The notes beneath the pieces are model-generated. The model saw nothing but the letters and a program-made list of their open reading frames with translations, was not told the origin of the DNA and ran no database searches. Shown here one piece after another: positions 34,700-46,213 of a DNA stretch of 64,000 nt. The DNA lies in the NCBI GenBank assembly GCA_000824845.1, contig CCNC01000074.1, positions 62,001 to 126,000 on the forward strand. The letters are read 5' to 3'. Every line of letters begins with the position of its first letter. Position 1 is the first letter of the stretch. The DNA is from Mesorhizobium sp. ORS 3359. Its GTDB lineage: Bacteria > Pseudomonadota > Alphaproteobacteria > Rhizobiales > Rhizobiaceae. The position numbers and the translations under genes are program-made.

Positions 34700-35394
34700 T
34701 CACGCTGGCGATTCCGTCGAAGGGCCGTCTCAAGGAGCAGTCCCTCGAAGTGCTGGCCAAGGCCGGCCTGGCCGTCAACCTGCCGGAGGACGACCGTAAA
34801 TATCGTGCTCATATCGATGGTCTCGACAATGTCGAGGTGGCCTTCCTGTCCGCATCCGAGATCGCCGGCGAGATCGGGCAAGGGTCGGTCGATCTCGGCA
34901 TCACCGGCGAGGATCTGCTGCGCGAGAACCTCGCCGACTGGGAGGCGCGCGCCGAGATCGTCGCCCGTCTCGGTTTCGGCCATGCCGACGTCGTGGTCGC
35001 CGTTCCCGACATCTGGCTCGATGTCGACACCATGGCCGACCTCGACGATGTCGCCGCCGATTTCCGCCAGCGCCACGGCCGGCGGCTCAGGATCGCCACC
35101 AAATATTGGCGGCTGACGCAGCAGTTCTTTTCGCTCAAGCACGGCATTCAGGTCTACCGCATCGTCGAAAGCCTCGGCGCCACCGAAGGCGCGCCGGCGG
35201 CCGGCCTTGCCGACGTCATCGTCGACATCACCACCACTGGCTCGACGCTGCGCGCCAACCACCTCAAGGTGCTGGGCGACGGGGTGATCCTCAAGTCGCA
35301 GGCCTGTCTGGTCGCTTCAAGGAAGCAGCGTGATGCGGCGGACGAGGCGCAGATGCGCGACATTGCCGCCAAAATGTCTGCACGGGTCGCCTGA
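34696..35394 (+). CDS. hisG: ATP phosphoribosyltransferase, short form
   Basis: Catalytic subunit of the first step of histidine biosynthesis, condensing ATP and PRPP. 232 residues, the short HisG type that needs HisZ, which is encoded directly upstream. Typical stretches are [30 protein letters not shown] and the PRPP-binding [20 protein letters not shown]. No C-terminal regulatory domain, consistent with HisZ dependence. Confidence 0.96.
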   Translation: MITLAIPSKGRLKEQSLEVLAKAGLAVNLPEDDRKYRAHIDGLDNVEVAFLSASEIAGEIGQGSVDLGITGEDLLRENLADWEARAEIVARLGFGHADVVVAVPDIWLDVDTMADLDDVAADFRQRHGRRLRIATKYWRLTQQFFSLKHGIQVYRIVESLGATEGAPAAGLADVIVDITTTGSTLRANHLKVLGDGVILKSQACLVASRKQRDAADEAQMRDIAAKMSARVA

Positions 35395-35465
35395 ACCCAT
35401 ACCTTCGGCGGGTTTCCACCATCCCGACAGGCTGATAGGCTCAATCATTCCGGGAGGAAACGGCG

Positions 35466-37232
35466 ATGGCGATCAAACTCGACGAGCTTATGAACGCCAC
35501 CAATTTGCGCGGGCATCGCGCCAGCGGCACCTTTATTGCCCCGGCCGGCGGCAAGGCGCATGTCTCGGGCGACCGGTCGGTGCCTTTGCTCGACAAGACC
35601 ATTCCGGAGCTGTTCTCCGACACGGTGAGCAAATACGCCACGCTCGACGCCGCCGTCTTCGTCGATCAGGACAAGCGCTTCACCTGGAGCGAGCTCTCGG
35701 ATGCGGTCGACGCCCTGGCCGCCGGTTTCCTGGCGCTCGGGCTGGAAAAGGGCGACCGCGTCGGCATCTGGTCGCCGAACCGCTGGGAATGGCTGGTGAC
35801 GCAGTTTGCCACCGCCCGCATCGGCATCATCCTGGTCAACATCAACCCGGCCTATCGGCTGACCGAGCTGGAATATGCGCTCAACAAGGTCGGCTGCAAG
35901 GCGCTGGTCACCGCCGCGCAATTCAAGACATCCGACTATCTCGGCATGATCGAAACACTCGCGCCGGAGATCGCGAAGGCGGAGCCCGGCAAGCTCAAGG
36001 CGAAGAAGCTGCCGGCCCTGAAGACCGTCATCCGCATGGGTGACGACAATTCGCCCGGCATGTTCAATTTCGGCGACGTGCTGGCCATGGCCGGTCGCGA
36101 CGAGCATGACAGCCTCGACCGCATCTCGGAGGGCCTGAAGCCAGGCGAGGCCATCAACATCCAGTTCACCAGCGGCACGACCGGCGCGCCGAAGGGCGCG
36201 ACGCTGACCCACGCGAATATCGTCAACAACGGCAATTTCGTCACCTCGGCCATAAGACTCACCGTCGATGACCGGCTCTGCATCCCGGTGCCGCTCTACC
36301 ATTGCTTCGGCATGTCGATGGGCACGATGGGCTGTGTGTCGAAGGGCGCGACCATGGTCTTCCCGGGCGAAGGGTTTGACGCCGGCGCGACGCTGAAAGC
36401 GGTCGCGCAGGAACGCTGCACCGGCCTCTATGGCGTGCCGACCATGTTCGTCGCCATGCTCGACCATGCCGATTTCGCCGGCTTCGACCTCTCCAGCCTG
36501 CGTACCGGCATCATGGCCGGCTCTCCATGCCCGATCGAGGTTATGAAGAAGGTGGTGTCGCTGATGAATATGTCTCAGGTGACCATCGCCTATGGCATGA
36601 CCGAGACCAGCCCTGTCTCCTTCCAGAGCAGCGTCGACGACCCGCTTGAAAAGCGCGTCTCCACGGTCGGCCGCATCCACCCGCATGTCGAGGTGAAGGC
36701 GATCGGTGCCGATGGCGCGACCGTCGCGGTCGGGGAACCTGGCGAGCTCTGCACGCGCGACTATTCGGTGATGAAGGGCTATTGGGACGACGCCGAGAAG
36801 ACCCGCGAGGCGATCGACGCCGACGGCTGGATGCACACCGGCGACCTCGCGACGATAGATGCCGAGGGCTATTGCAACATCGTCGGCCGGGTGAAGGACA
36901 TGGTCATCCGCGGCGGCGAAAACGTCTATCCGCGCGAGGTCGAGGAATTCCTCTACCGCCATCCCAAGGTCAAGGAAGTGCAGGTCTTCGGCGTTCCAGA
37001 CGACAAATATGGCGAGGAACTCTGCGCCTGGATCGTGTTGAAGCCCGGCCAGATCGCGACGGCAGAGGAAATCAAGGCCTTCTGCGCCGGCCAGATCGCG
37101 CACTACAAGGTGCCGCGCCACATCCGTTTCCGCGCCGAACTGCCGATGACGGTGACCGGCAAGCCGCAGAAATTCCTGATGCGCGAGGCGATGGTGGAGG
37201 AACTCGGGCTGGTGGCGCAGAAGACGGCTTGA
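35466..37232 (+). CDS. Acyl-CoA synthetase (AMP-binding enzyme)
   Basis: 588-residue member of the ANL superfamily that activates a carboxylic acid to its adenylate and then to its CoA thioester. The P-loop is [64 protein letters not shown] and a C-terminal TVTGKPQKF lysine segment complete the active site. The pattern suggests a medium- or long-chain fatty acid or similar acyl substrate, not acetate. It starts 71 bases after hisG and has GGGAGGAAA before its ATG. The next gene begins 10 bases after its stop and may share the transcript. Confidence 0.92.
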   Translation: MAIKLDELMNATNLRGHRASGTFIAPAGGKAHVSGDRSVPLLDKTIPELFSDTVSKYATLDAAVFVDQDKRFTWSELSDAVDALAAGFLALGLEKGDRVGIWSPNRWEWLVTQFATARIGIILVNINPAYRLTELEYALNKVGCKALVTAAQFKTSDYLGMIETLAPEIAKAEPGKLKAKKLPALKTVIRMGDDNSPGMFNFGDVLAMAGRDEHDSLDRISEGLKPGEAINIQFTSGTTGAPKGATLTHANIVNNGNFVTSAIRLTVDDRLCIPVPLYHCFGMSMGTMGCVSKGATMVFPGEGFDAGATLKAVAQERCTGLYGVPTMFVAMLDHADFAGFDLSSLRTGIMAGSPCPIEVMKKVVSLMNMSQVTIAYGMTETSPVSFQSSVDDPLEKRVSTVGRIHPHVEVKAIGADGATVAVGEPGELCTRDYSVMKGYWDDAEKTREAIDADGWMHTGDLATIDAEGYCNIVGRVKDMVIRGGENVYPREVEEFLYRHPKVKEVQVFGVPDDKYGEELCAWIVLKPGQIATAEEIKAFCAGQIAHYKVPRHIRFRAELPMTVTGKPQKFLMREAMVEELGLVAQKTA

Positions 37233-37242
37233 AACGGCATTT

Positions 37243-37866
37243 ATGGACAACGAGTTTCCCAATTTCGCGGCGCTGAAAGCCGCCAAAATCGAAAACATAG
37301 ATTATCGCATCGTCGTCCGGCGCGGCGCGCGAACCGGCGGCGCGATCGTCATGGCCCCGCATGGCGGCAAGATCGAGCCCCGCACCTCCCTGATCACCGA
37401 GACGATAGCTGGCGGCGATCTCGACATGTATTGCTTTGAAGGGCTCATGCCGGAAAGCAACCGGGAGCTGCACATAACGTCCAGGAACTTTGACGAGGCA
37501 ACCGCGCTGGACCTGTTGCGGACCAAGTCCACTGTCGTCGCCATCCACGGCCGTCAGGATCGCGACGATCTCGCGACGGTCTATCTGGGCGGCAAGGACG
37601 CCGCGTTGGTTTCGGAGATAGCCTGGCGCCTGCAGGCGGCCGGCTTTCAGACGCAAAAGGACAACCACCCCTTTCCGGGCGTCCAGGATTCGAACATCGT
37701 CAATCGCGGATTGACGGGAAAAGGCGCACAGCTGGAAGTACCCTTCTCGCTGCGCCGCCGGCTGGGCAACGAGCCGGAGCTTCTGGAAAAATTCTGTGCG
37801 GCGGTTCGCGGGGCCATCGAGACATTCGACGCCCAAAACGGTGCCCGGTCCCCGATCCTATTTTGA
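37243..37866 (+). CDS. Poly-gamma-glutamate hydrolase-like (DUF867/PghP) protein
   Basis: 207-residue zinc-hydrolase-like protein. Motifs VMAPHGGKIEPRTSLI, LHITSRNFDEATAL, VAIHGRQDRD and SNIVNRGLTGKGAQLEVP fit the phage PghP / YjqB family, in which the histidines bind zinc and the enzyme cuts gamma-glutamyl bonds. Members are common in phages and in bacterial chromosomes. There is no other phage gene near it. It follows the acyl-CoA synthetase after 10 bases, though codon use looks a little different. Substrate unproven. Confidence 0.85.
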   Translation: MDNEFPNFAALKAAKIENIDYRIVVRRGARTGGAIVMAPHGGKIEPRTSLITETIAGGDLDMYCFEGLMPESNRELHITSRNFDEATALDLLRTKSTVVAIHGRQDRDDLATVYLGGKDAALVSEIAWRLQAAGFQTQKDNHPFPGVQDSNIVNRGLTGKGAQLEVPFSLRRRLGNEPELLEKFCAAVRGAIETFDAQNGARSPILF

Positions 37867-37951
37867 ATGTTGCAACGTGCCCGGGAGGTGCTCCCCACGC
37901 GGTTTTCCGCTAAGGTCGCGAAAGCGCATGGCGTTAGTCCAGGGGGGATGA

Positions 37952-39055
37952 ATGACGGGTTACGCCCGGTCGGTAACGTCCTATACGATGCCGGTGGCCG
38001 CCTTGGCGCTGGCCCTCGCGGTCAGGGCCAGCGGCGTTTCGGTTGACGAAGGGTCGTTGAACGTTCGGATCCTCGTTGGGGCGCTGTCGAGCGCCATCAT
38101 GTTCGCCACCATTTTCGTCGTGCTCGACCATGCCGAGGCGCTCGCCCGGCGCGTGGGCGAACCCTACGGAACGCTGGTGCTGACCTTTGCGGTGACGGCG
38201 ATCGAAGTGTCGATCATCGTCTCCATGATGCTGCATGGCGAGAACAACCCGACGCTGGCGCGCGAGTCCGTTTTCTCGACGGTGATGATCACCTCCACCG
38301 GCGTCGTCGGCATCTGCCTCACGCTTGGCGGCTGGCGCTATCGCAAGCAGGCGATCGTCCGGCAAGGCACCAGCGCCTACCTGTCGGTTCTGATCGCGCT
38401 GACCGTGATGACGCTTATCCTTCCGACCTACACACGGGCCACGGACCCCGGCACGTTTTCGGCGGCTCAGCTTGGTTTCGTGAGCGTGCTTTCGGTGCTG
38501 CTCTATGCGAGCTTCGTCTTCGCCCAGACCGTCCGTCATCGGGAGGACTTCGTCCAGGGACAGGCGCACGACGCACCGATGCGAACCGCCTCCCACGACA
38601 GCATTTCCGTCAGCGCCGTGCTGCTGGCGAGCGGGCTCATCGGCATTGTCCTGCTCGCCGAGCAGGTCGCCGCAAGCGTGGAGGACGCGCTCGCCGCCTA
38701 CCAGGTGACCCAAGCCGACAGCATCGTGGGCGCGTTGATCGCGGCGCTGGTTCTGATGCCGGAAGCCATCTCGGCGATCCGCGCCTCGTTCAGGAACGAG
38801 CTGCAGCGCAGCCTGAACGTCGCGATGGGCTCGGCCTGCGCCACGATCGGTTTGACGATACCGGCGGTCGCGGCCGCCAGCCTGCTGACGGGCAGGGGGC
38901 TGACCCTGGGGCTTCCGGCCTCCGATGCCGTGCTTCTGGTGCTGGCGCTTTTCATATGCAGCGTCAGCTTCAGCACCGAAAGGACGACCTTCCTGACCGG
39001 CATGGTCCATGTCGTGGTGTTTTTCACCTATGTGTTTCTGATCTTCGTGCCATGA
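37952..39055 (+). CDS. chaA: Calcium/cation:proton antiporter, ChaA type
   Basis: 367-residue polytopic inner-membrane protein of the CaCA superfamily exchanging Ca2+ (or Na+/K+) for protons. E. coli ChaA is 366 residues. The two alpha-repeats are seen as GEPYGTLVLTFAVTAIEVSI and LMPEAISAIRASFRNELQRS followed by NVAMGSACATIGLTIP. The glutamates in these repeats are the transport residues. About ten hydrophobic segments. Upstream in the gap there is a GGGGG ribosome site before the ATG. No operon partner. Confidence 0.9.
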   Translation: MTGYARSVTSYTMPVAALALALAVRASGVSVDEGSLNVRILVGALSSAIMFATIFVVLDHAEALARRVGEPYGTLVLTFAVTAIEVSIIVSMMLHGENNPTLARESVFSTVMITSTGVVGICLTLGGWRYRKQAIVRQGTSAYLSVLIALTVMTLILPTYTRATDPGTFSAAQLGFVSVLSVLLYASFVFAQTVRHREDFVQGQAHDAPMRTASHDSISVSAVLLASGLIGIVLLAEQVAASVEDALAAYQVTQADSIVGALIAALVLMPEAISAIRASFRNELQRSLNVAMGSACATIGLTIPAVAAASLLTGRGLTLGLPASDAVLLVLALFICSVSFSTERTTFLTGMVHVVVFFTYVFLIFVP

Positions 39056-39109
39056 AGGGTGTCGCGGGCCGAGCATCGGGCGCAGGGTTAGCGGCGTCTT
39101 GAAAGGCGC

Positions 39110-40018
39110 TCACGCCGCCAGCACCGCCCGGTCCAGCCCGCGTATGATCCGCGCCAGTTCCACGCACTCGTCCTGGCGCACCTTGTTCTTCCGCCAGGCC
39201 ATGCAGATCATGCGCTGCGGCATCGGCTCCTGGAACGGCACGATCCGCAAGTCGGGCATAACACCGGCGGCACTTGCCGCCATTTCCGGCACCAGCGTTA
39301 CGCCGAGCCCATGCGCCACCATCTGCAGAAGCGTGGTGAGGCTGGTCGCGCCATAACTTGCCATCGCCACCGGTCGCACATTGCCGCAGACGGCCAAAGC
39401 CTGTTCGCGCAGGCAGTGGCCTTCCTCCAGCAGCATCAGGCGCTCCAGCGCCGGGCTTTCGGGCGGCACCGGCGGTGAGGCGAAGGCCGGATCGCCGGCG
39501 GGCACGGCGAGGAAGAAGCGGTCGGGAAAAAGCTTTTCGGTGACGATCGCCGGCTGATCGAGGGGCAAGGCCGCGATGAAGGCGTCGAGCCGGCCTGAGG
39601 TCGCTTCCTCGACCAGCGATGCGGTCACCGCCTCGCGCAGCTCGAGCTGGAGGGAAGGGTAGTGCTTTTTCAGTTCCGGCAGCACATGCGGCAACAGGTA
39701 GGGGGCGACGGTTGGGATGATGCCCAGCCGGAAGCGTCCTTCCATGCTCGGGCGGCCGCGCCGGGCAATCGTCTCGACGTCACGTATGTCGGCCAGAATG
39801 CGTTCGATACGCGGCTGCAGGGCAAGCGCCTCATCGGTCATGCGCACCGTCTTGCCGCCGCGCTCGAACAACAGGCAGTTCAGCCGCTCTTCCATCTCGG
39901 CGATCTGCGCGGAAAGCGCCGGCTGGCTGACGCCGGCAAGCTTCGCGGCGCGGCCGAAATGCAGCGTCTGCGCCAGCGCGTCGAAATATTGCATCTGTCG
40001 GACAGTGAGGCCAATCAT
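39110..40018 (-). CDS. oxyR: Hydrogen-peroxide-responsive LysR regulator
   Basis: 302-residue LysR-type activator of peroxide defence. The winged helix is MQYFDALAQTLHFGRAA and QPALSAQIAEMEERL. The redox switch is intact: GHCLREQALAVC, with cysteines at 202 and 211, the same nine-residue spacing as Cys199 and Cys208 of E. coli OxyR. It is divergent from katG over 175 bases, the normal arrangement in rhizobia, so direct control of katG and of itself is expected. Confidence 0.95.
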   Translation of the reverse strand: MIGLTVRQMQYFDALAQTLHFGRAAKLAGVSQPALSAQIAEMEERLNCLLFERGGKTVRMTDEALALQPRIERILADIRDVETIARRGRPSMEGRFRLGIIPTVAPYLLPHVLPELKKHYPSLQLELREAVTASLVEEATSGRLDAFIAALPLDQPAIVTEKLFPDRFFLAVPAGDPAFASPPVPPESPALERLMLLEEGHCLREQALAVCGNVRPVAMASYGATSLTTLLQMVAHGLGVTLVPEMAASAAGVMPDLRIVPFQEPMPQRMICMAWRKNKVRQDECVELARIIRGLDRAVLAA

Positions 40019-42389
<2,371 letters not shown>

Positions 42390-42405
42390 GGTCGCACCTC
42401 TCAAG

Positions 42406-42437
42406 AAAAAGGCGCGGGTCATGCCCGCGCCTTTTTT
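42406..42437 (+). terminator. Intrinsic terminator of katG
   Basis: AAAAAGGCGCGGG, loop TCATG, CCCGCGCCTTTTTT: an 8-bp GC stem extended by A-T pairs, 17 bases after the stop. The A-run on the left lets it work in both directions. Confidence 0.9.
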
Positions 42438-42450
42438 GTGTTGTTCGACC

Positions 42451-42500
42451 GAAGCAATTCCAGGAAAAGTGTTCTGCGGTTTTCCGTCCGGAATTGCTTC
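42451..42500. repeat. Palindromic intergenic repeat, copy e
   Basis: Perfect 11-bp outer arms GAAGCAATTCC / GGAATTGCTTC with the family core AAAAGTGttctgCGGTTTT. It lies between the katG terminator and the end of the convergent aqpZ gene. Confidence 0.75.
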
Positions 42501-42515
42501 AAACAAAAGGACCGA

Positions 42516-43193
42516 TCAGTCTTTTTCGAAGATGCCGGCCTTGGCGACGACGCCGGCAATCGCCCCGCCGATCAGCGGCGCGACGATGAACAGCCAGAGC
42601 TGGCTGAGCGCGGCACCCCCCGAAAACAGCGCCGGGCCGATCGAGCGCGCTGGGTTGAGCGACGTGCCGGTAACCGGGATGATGGCGAAGTGCAGGCCGG
42701 CCAGCGTCAGGCCGATCACCAGGCCGGCAAAGGCGGTGGTATGCTTGGCGTTGGTGACGCCGAGGATCACCGTGACGAAGGTGAAGGTGCCGATCAGTTC
42801 CCACAGGAAGGCCGAGCTCATGCCCCATTTCGCCTCGTCCCAGCCATTGGCGCCGAAGCCGCCGGTGTGGCCGCCGGCCTGGCCGGAAACGATGATCCAC
42901 AGCGCGAGCGACGCGATGATGGCGCCGATGATCTGCGCGATCCAGTAGGGGACGACGTCCTTGGCCGGCATCCGCCCTGCCAGGAACACGCCCAGCGTCA
43001 CCGCCGGATTGAGATGCGCGCCCGAGATCGGGCCGATCGCATAGGCCGCGGCAATCAGGCCGATGCCGAACGCCAGGCCGATGCCTTCCTGTCCGAGCGG
43101 CAGCGCGCCGCCGAACCCACCCGTGACCACGGAGGCCGTGCCGATGAACACCAACAAAAACGTGCCGAGAACTTCTGCCAGATAAGTCTTCAT
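42516..43193 (-). CDS. aqpZ: Aquaporin Z
   Basis: 225-residue water channel of the inner membrane. Two NPA boxes are present: HLNPAVT (62-64) and SLNPARS (180-182), the second followed by the selectivity-filter Arg183. Six hydrophobic helices. The residue pattern around the pore (His151 or Phe-type positions, GTSLNPARS) fits a water channel, not a glycerol facilitator, which would carry Asp after the second NPA region. Monocistronic. Confidence 0.95.
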   Translation of the reverse strand: MKTYLAEVLGTFLLVFIGTASVVTGGFGGALPLGQEGIGLAFGIGLIAAAYAIGPISGAHLNPAVTLGVFLAGRMPAKDVVPYWIAQIIGAIIASLALWIIVSGQAGGHTGGFGANGWDEAKWGMSSAFLWELIGTFTFVTVILGVTNAKHTTAFAGLVIGLTLAGLHFAIIPVTGTSLNPARSIGPALFSGGAALSQLWLFIVAPLIGGAIAGVVAKAGIFEKD

Positions 43194-43524
43194 TGCCCTC
43201 TCCTCATACGATCCGCCGAAATCACGTTTCCCGCGTCGCGAATCACCGCCAGAAGAGTATTCCCGCCGGAAACACTTGGAAAGCTGAGAGATTAAGCCGG
43301 TAGGCTTGCTTGTGTATGTCAGGAAAGTACATTAGAGATCTTTCATATTCTGGTTGTTTGTTCTTGTTTTTTCCGTAGCGCCGCTTTCGATCGAAAAACC
43401 GTTTGGGGAAATTGCGTCGCGCTGAAACCCTGTTTTACCGGCAAGCCGAATAGAATTGTTTCAATCCTAGCCTGAAAGGCTTTAAGAGCGGCTGGAACCG
43501 ATTTGCAGGAGCTGCGGAAACGGA
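43194..43524. other. Divergent promoter region between aqpZ and an rRNA methyltransferase gene
   Basis: 331 bases, with a T-rich stretch (GGTTGTTTGTTCTTG near 43355) unusual for this chromosome. It should hold promoters for both divergent genes. No RNA gene or hairpin terminator was seen. Confidence 0.45.
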
Positions 43525-44814
43525 ATGCGATTGGGCGGAAGGCTGGCGGCGGCCATAGAGGTTCTTGAAGACATCGGCCGGCGCCACCGGCCGGTGGCCG
43601 ACGCTTTGCGCGACTGGGGCCTGTCGCATCGCTTCGCCGGCGGCGGCGATCGCGCCGCGATCGGCAACATCGTCTATGACGCGCTGCGCCGCAAACGCTC
43701 GGCCGGCTGGCTGTTCGACGAGGACACGCCGCGCGCCATCGGCTTCGGCGCGCTTCTCTTGGAGTGGGGGCAGACGGCGCAGTCGCTCAACGACGCGCTC
43801 GATGGCGACAAGTTCGCACCGCCGCTGCTCAGCGCCGGCGAGTTGAAGGCGGCGACCGAGCGCAGGCTTGCCGATGCGCCCGATGCCGTGCGGGCGGATG
43901 TCCCGGACTGGTGCGCGCCGCTGCTCGAGCAAGCCTATGGCGACGTCTGGGTCGAGGAGGGCGCCGCTCTGGCGCAGCGCCCTCCGCTGGATCTCAGGGT
44001 CAACACGCTCCAGGCCGATCGCGCCAAGGTTCTGGCCGAGCTGCAGGGCACCGGCGCGGCACCCGCGGCGATCGCGCCGCATGGCATCCGTATCCCGCCC
44101 ATCGATGGCGACGGCAGACATCCTAACGTGCAGGCCGAGCCCGCTTTCCAGAAAGGCTGGTTCGAAGTGCAGGACGAGGGCTCGCAGCTCGCCGCCGCGC
44201 TCGCGGGCGCCGAGCCCGGCATGCAGGTGCTAGACTATTGCGCCGGCGCCGGCGGCAAGACGCTGGCGCTGTCGGCCGAGATGGACAACAAAGGCCAGCT
44301 CTTTGCCCATGACGCTGAGAAGGTGCGGCTGGCGCCGATCTTTGAGCGCATCCGCCGTTCGCACAACCGCAACATTCAGGTCGTCAGCAAGCCGGCGGAG
44401 CTGGCGCCCCTTTCAGGCCATATGGACCTCGTGCTGATCGACGCGCCCTGCACCGGCAGCGGCACCTGGCGTCGCCGCCCGGACGCCAAATGGCGACTGA
44501 CCGAGCGGCAGCTCGATGCCCGCAAGGCTGAGCAGCAGGCGATCCTCGACACGGCCCAGGCCTTCGTCAGGCCGGGCGGCCTGCTGGTCTACATCACCTG
44601 CTCGGTGTTCGGGGCCGAAAACGGCGAGCAGGTCGCGGCGTTCCGCGAACGCCATGCAGGCTTTGCGCCGGTCGATCATCGCCAGCTCTGGGACAGCCGC
44701 TTCCCCGGCCATAAAGGCGCCGCGCGCATTGCGGGCAACGGTGGTATCTCGCTGTCGCCGGCGCTGAGTGGCACTGACGGGTTTTATTTCCACGCCTTGC
44801 GCAAGGCAGTGTGA
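43525..44814 (+). CDS. RsmB/NOP family RNA cytosine-5 methyltransferase
   Basis: 429-residue S-adenosylmethionine-dependent methyltransferase acting on cytosine in RNA, probably 16S rRNA. An N-terminal NusB-like helical domain (FAGGGDRAAIGNIVYDALRR) precedes the catalytic domain, which has DYCAGAGGKTLALSAEM, the catalytic cysteine motif DAPCTGSGTWRRRP and the second cysteine in YITCSVFGAENGEQV. The RsmB/Fmu subgroup is likely, but the exact target base is not readable. First gene of a same-strand run leading to guaA. Confidence 0.9.
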   Translation: MRLGGRLAAAIEVLEDIGRRHRPVADALRDWGLSHRFAGGGDRAAIGNIVYDALRRKRSAGWLFDEDTPRAIGFGALLLEWGQTAQSLNDALDGDKFAPPLLSAGELKAATERRLADAPDAVRADVPDWCAPLLEQAYGDVWVEEGAALAQRPPLDLRVNTLQADRAKVLAELQGTGAAPAAIAPHGIRIPPIDGDGRHPNVQAEPAFQKGWFEVQDEGSQLAAALAGAEPGMQVLDYCAGAGGKTLALSAEMDNKGQLFAHDAEKVRLAPIFERIRRSHNRNIQVVSKPAELAPLSGHMDLVLIDAPCTGSGTWRRRPDAKWRLTERQLDARKAEQQAILDTAQAFVRPGGLLVYITCSVFGAENGEQVAAFRERHAGFAPVDHRQLWDSRFPGHKGAARIAGNGGISLSPALSGTDGFYFHALRKAV

Positions 44815-44910
44815 GGGGCTGCGCGATTTTGCTGCGCTGCAGCATAAAAGATTGCCTGTGCTGCCTGCCTCTGTAATAAGCTTCGCCAGCAAAACGTGAG
44901 GCGTAGAACC

Positions 44911-45369
44911 ATGGCAGCCAAGATCGTACCCGCTCCCGACTTCGAGGAACGCGTCAGGACGTCCTTTGCCCGGCAGAAAGCCATGGCCACCATCGGCGCG
45001 GAGCTGACGCTGGTGACGCCCGGCATCATCGAAATCGAGATGCCTTACTCGGCTTCGCTCACCCAGCAGCACGGTTTCCTGCATGCCGGCGTCATTTCCA
45101 CCGCGCTGGACTCGGCGTGCGGCTACGCGGCCTTTTCGCTGATGCCGGAAAATTCCGGCGTGCTGACCATCGAATTCAAGGTGAACCTTTTGGCGCCGGG
45201 CAGGGGCGAGCGCTTCCTGTTCCGCGGCTCCGTGACGAAGCCCGGCCGCACCATCATCGTCGCCGACGGGCAGGCCTACGCCTTCGCCGCCGACGGCGAG
45301 GCCAAGCTGATTGCTACGATGACCGGAACGATGATGACAGTGGTCGGCCGCGACGGGATCGAGGGGTGA
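44911..45369 (+). CDS. PaaI-like hotdog-fold thioesterase
   Basis: 152-residue acyl-CoA thioesterase-like protein. The hotdog core reads QQHGFLHAGVISTALDSACG, followed by LTIEFKVNLLAPG, where the HG.. and acidic residue D positions form the active site of the PaaI/YbgC group. The ATG at 44911 is preferred over an upstream start at 44896. Small-molecule substrate unknown. It lies between the rRNA methyltransferase and the nucleosidase genes. Confidence 0.85.
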   Translation: MAAKIVPAPDFEERVRTSFARQKAMATIGAELTLVTPGIIEIEMPYSASLTQQHGFLHAGVISTALDSACGYAAFSLMPENSGVLTIEFKVNLLAPGRGERFLFRGSVTKPGRTIIVADGQAYAFAADGEAKLIATMTGTMMTVVGRDGIEG

Positions 45370-45501
45370 GGAGCGGACGAACAGCCCCAAATGGGCTTTT
45401 CGAGCAACGAACGCCCGGAGCTATGGCGCAGGGCCGGCAGGCGGCGAGGGTACGTTGCCGCTTTCCTTTTCGTAGTGGTAACAAACAGGGGTGGAGCCGC
45501 C

Positions 45502-46143
45502 ATGACCTTCGAAATGTCACGCCTGTCGGAAAAGTCCGTTCTCTTCGTGATGGCGGTGGAGGCCGAATACGGCCCGCATCTGAAAAGCCTGTTCACGCCG
45601 TTGATGACTGGTGTCGGTCCGGTCGAGGCTGCTGTGCGGCTGAGCGCCGAACTCGCGGCGTTGAAGGCCGAAGGAGCGCTCCCGGACCTGATCGTCTCGC
45701 TGGGCTCGGCAGGCAGCCGCGAGCTGGAACAGACCGAAATCTACCAGGCCGTGTCGGTGAGCTATCGCGACATGGACGCTTCGCCGCTCGGCTTCGAGAA
45801 GGGGGCGACGCCTTTCCTCGATCTGCCGGTGACGGTGCCGCTGCCTTTCGTCATCCCGGGCATCAAGACCGCCTCGCTCTCTACCGGCGGCGCGATCGTC
45901 TCCGGCGCCGCTTACGACGCGATCGATGCCGACATGGTCGACATGGAGACTTTCGCCTGCCTGCGCGCCTGCCAGCTCTTCGGCGTGCCGCTGATTGGGC
46001 TGCGCGGCATTTCCGACGGCGCGGCCGATCTCAGGCACGTCAACGACTGGACGGAATATCTGCACATCATCGATGAGAAGCTGGCCGCGGCCATCGGCTT
46101 GCTGGAACAGGCGATCGAATCCCGCGCGATCCGGCTGGCATAG
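45502..46143 (+). CDS. mtnN: 5'-methylthioadenosine/S-adenosylhomocysteine nucleosidase
   Basis: 213-residue purine nucleosidase that cleaves adenine from methylthioadenosine and S-adenosylhomocysteine, recycling by-products of methylation. Typical motifs are LFVMAVEAEYGPHL at the start, SLGSAGSRELEQTEIYQ and the nucleoside-binding DADMVDMETFACLRA, with Glu as ribose ligand, then GLRGISDGA. The ATG at 45502 is supported by AGGGGTGGAG upstream. The family also includes related phosphorylases; the length fits a nucleosidase. Confidence 0.85.
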   Translation: MTFEMSRLSEKSVLFVMAVEAEYGPHLKSLFTPLMTGVGPVEAAVRLSAELAALKAEGALPDLIVSLGSAGSRELEQTEIYQAVSVSYRDMDASPLGFEKGATPFLDLPVTVPLPFVIPGIKTASLSTGGAIVSGAAYDAIDADMVDMETFACLRACQLFGVPLIGLRGISDGAADLRHVNDWTEYLHIIDEKLAAAIGLLEQAIESRAIRLA

Positions 46144-46213
46144 GCGCAAAAGGACGCAAGGCCGCGGCGCTGAGCCCATTGCGCCGACTCGTTTCTTTCT
46201 CTAAAGGCTCGCC

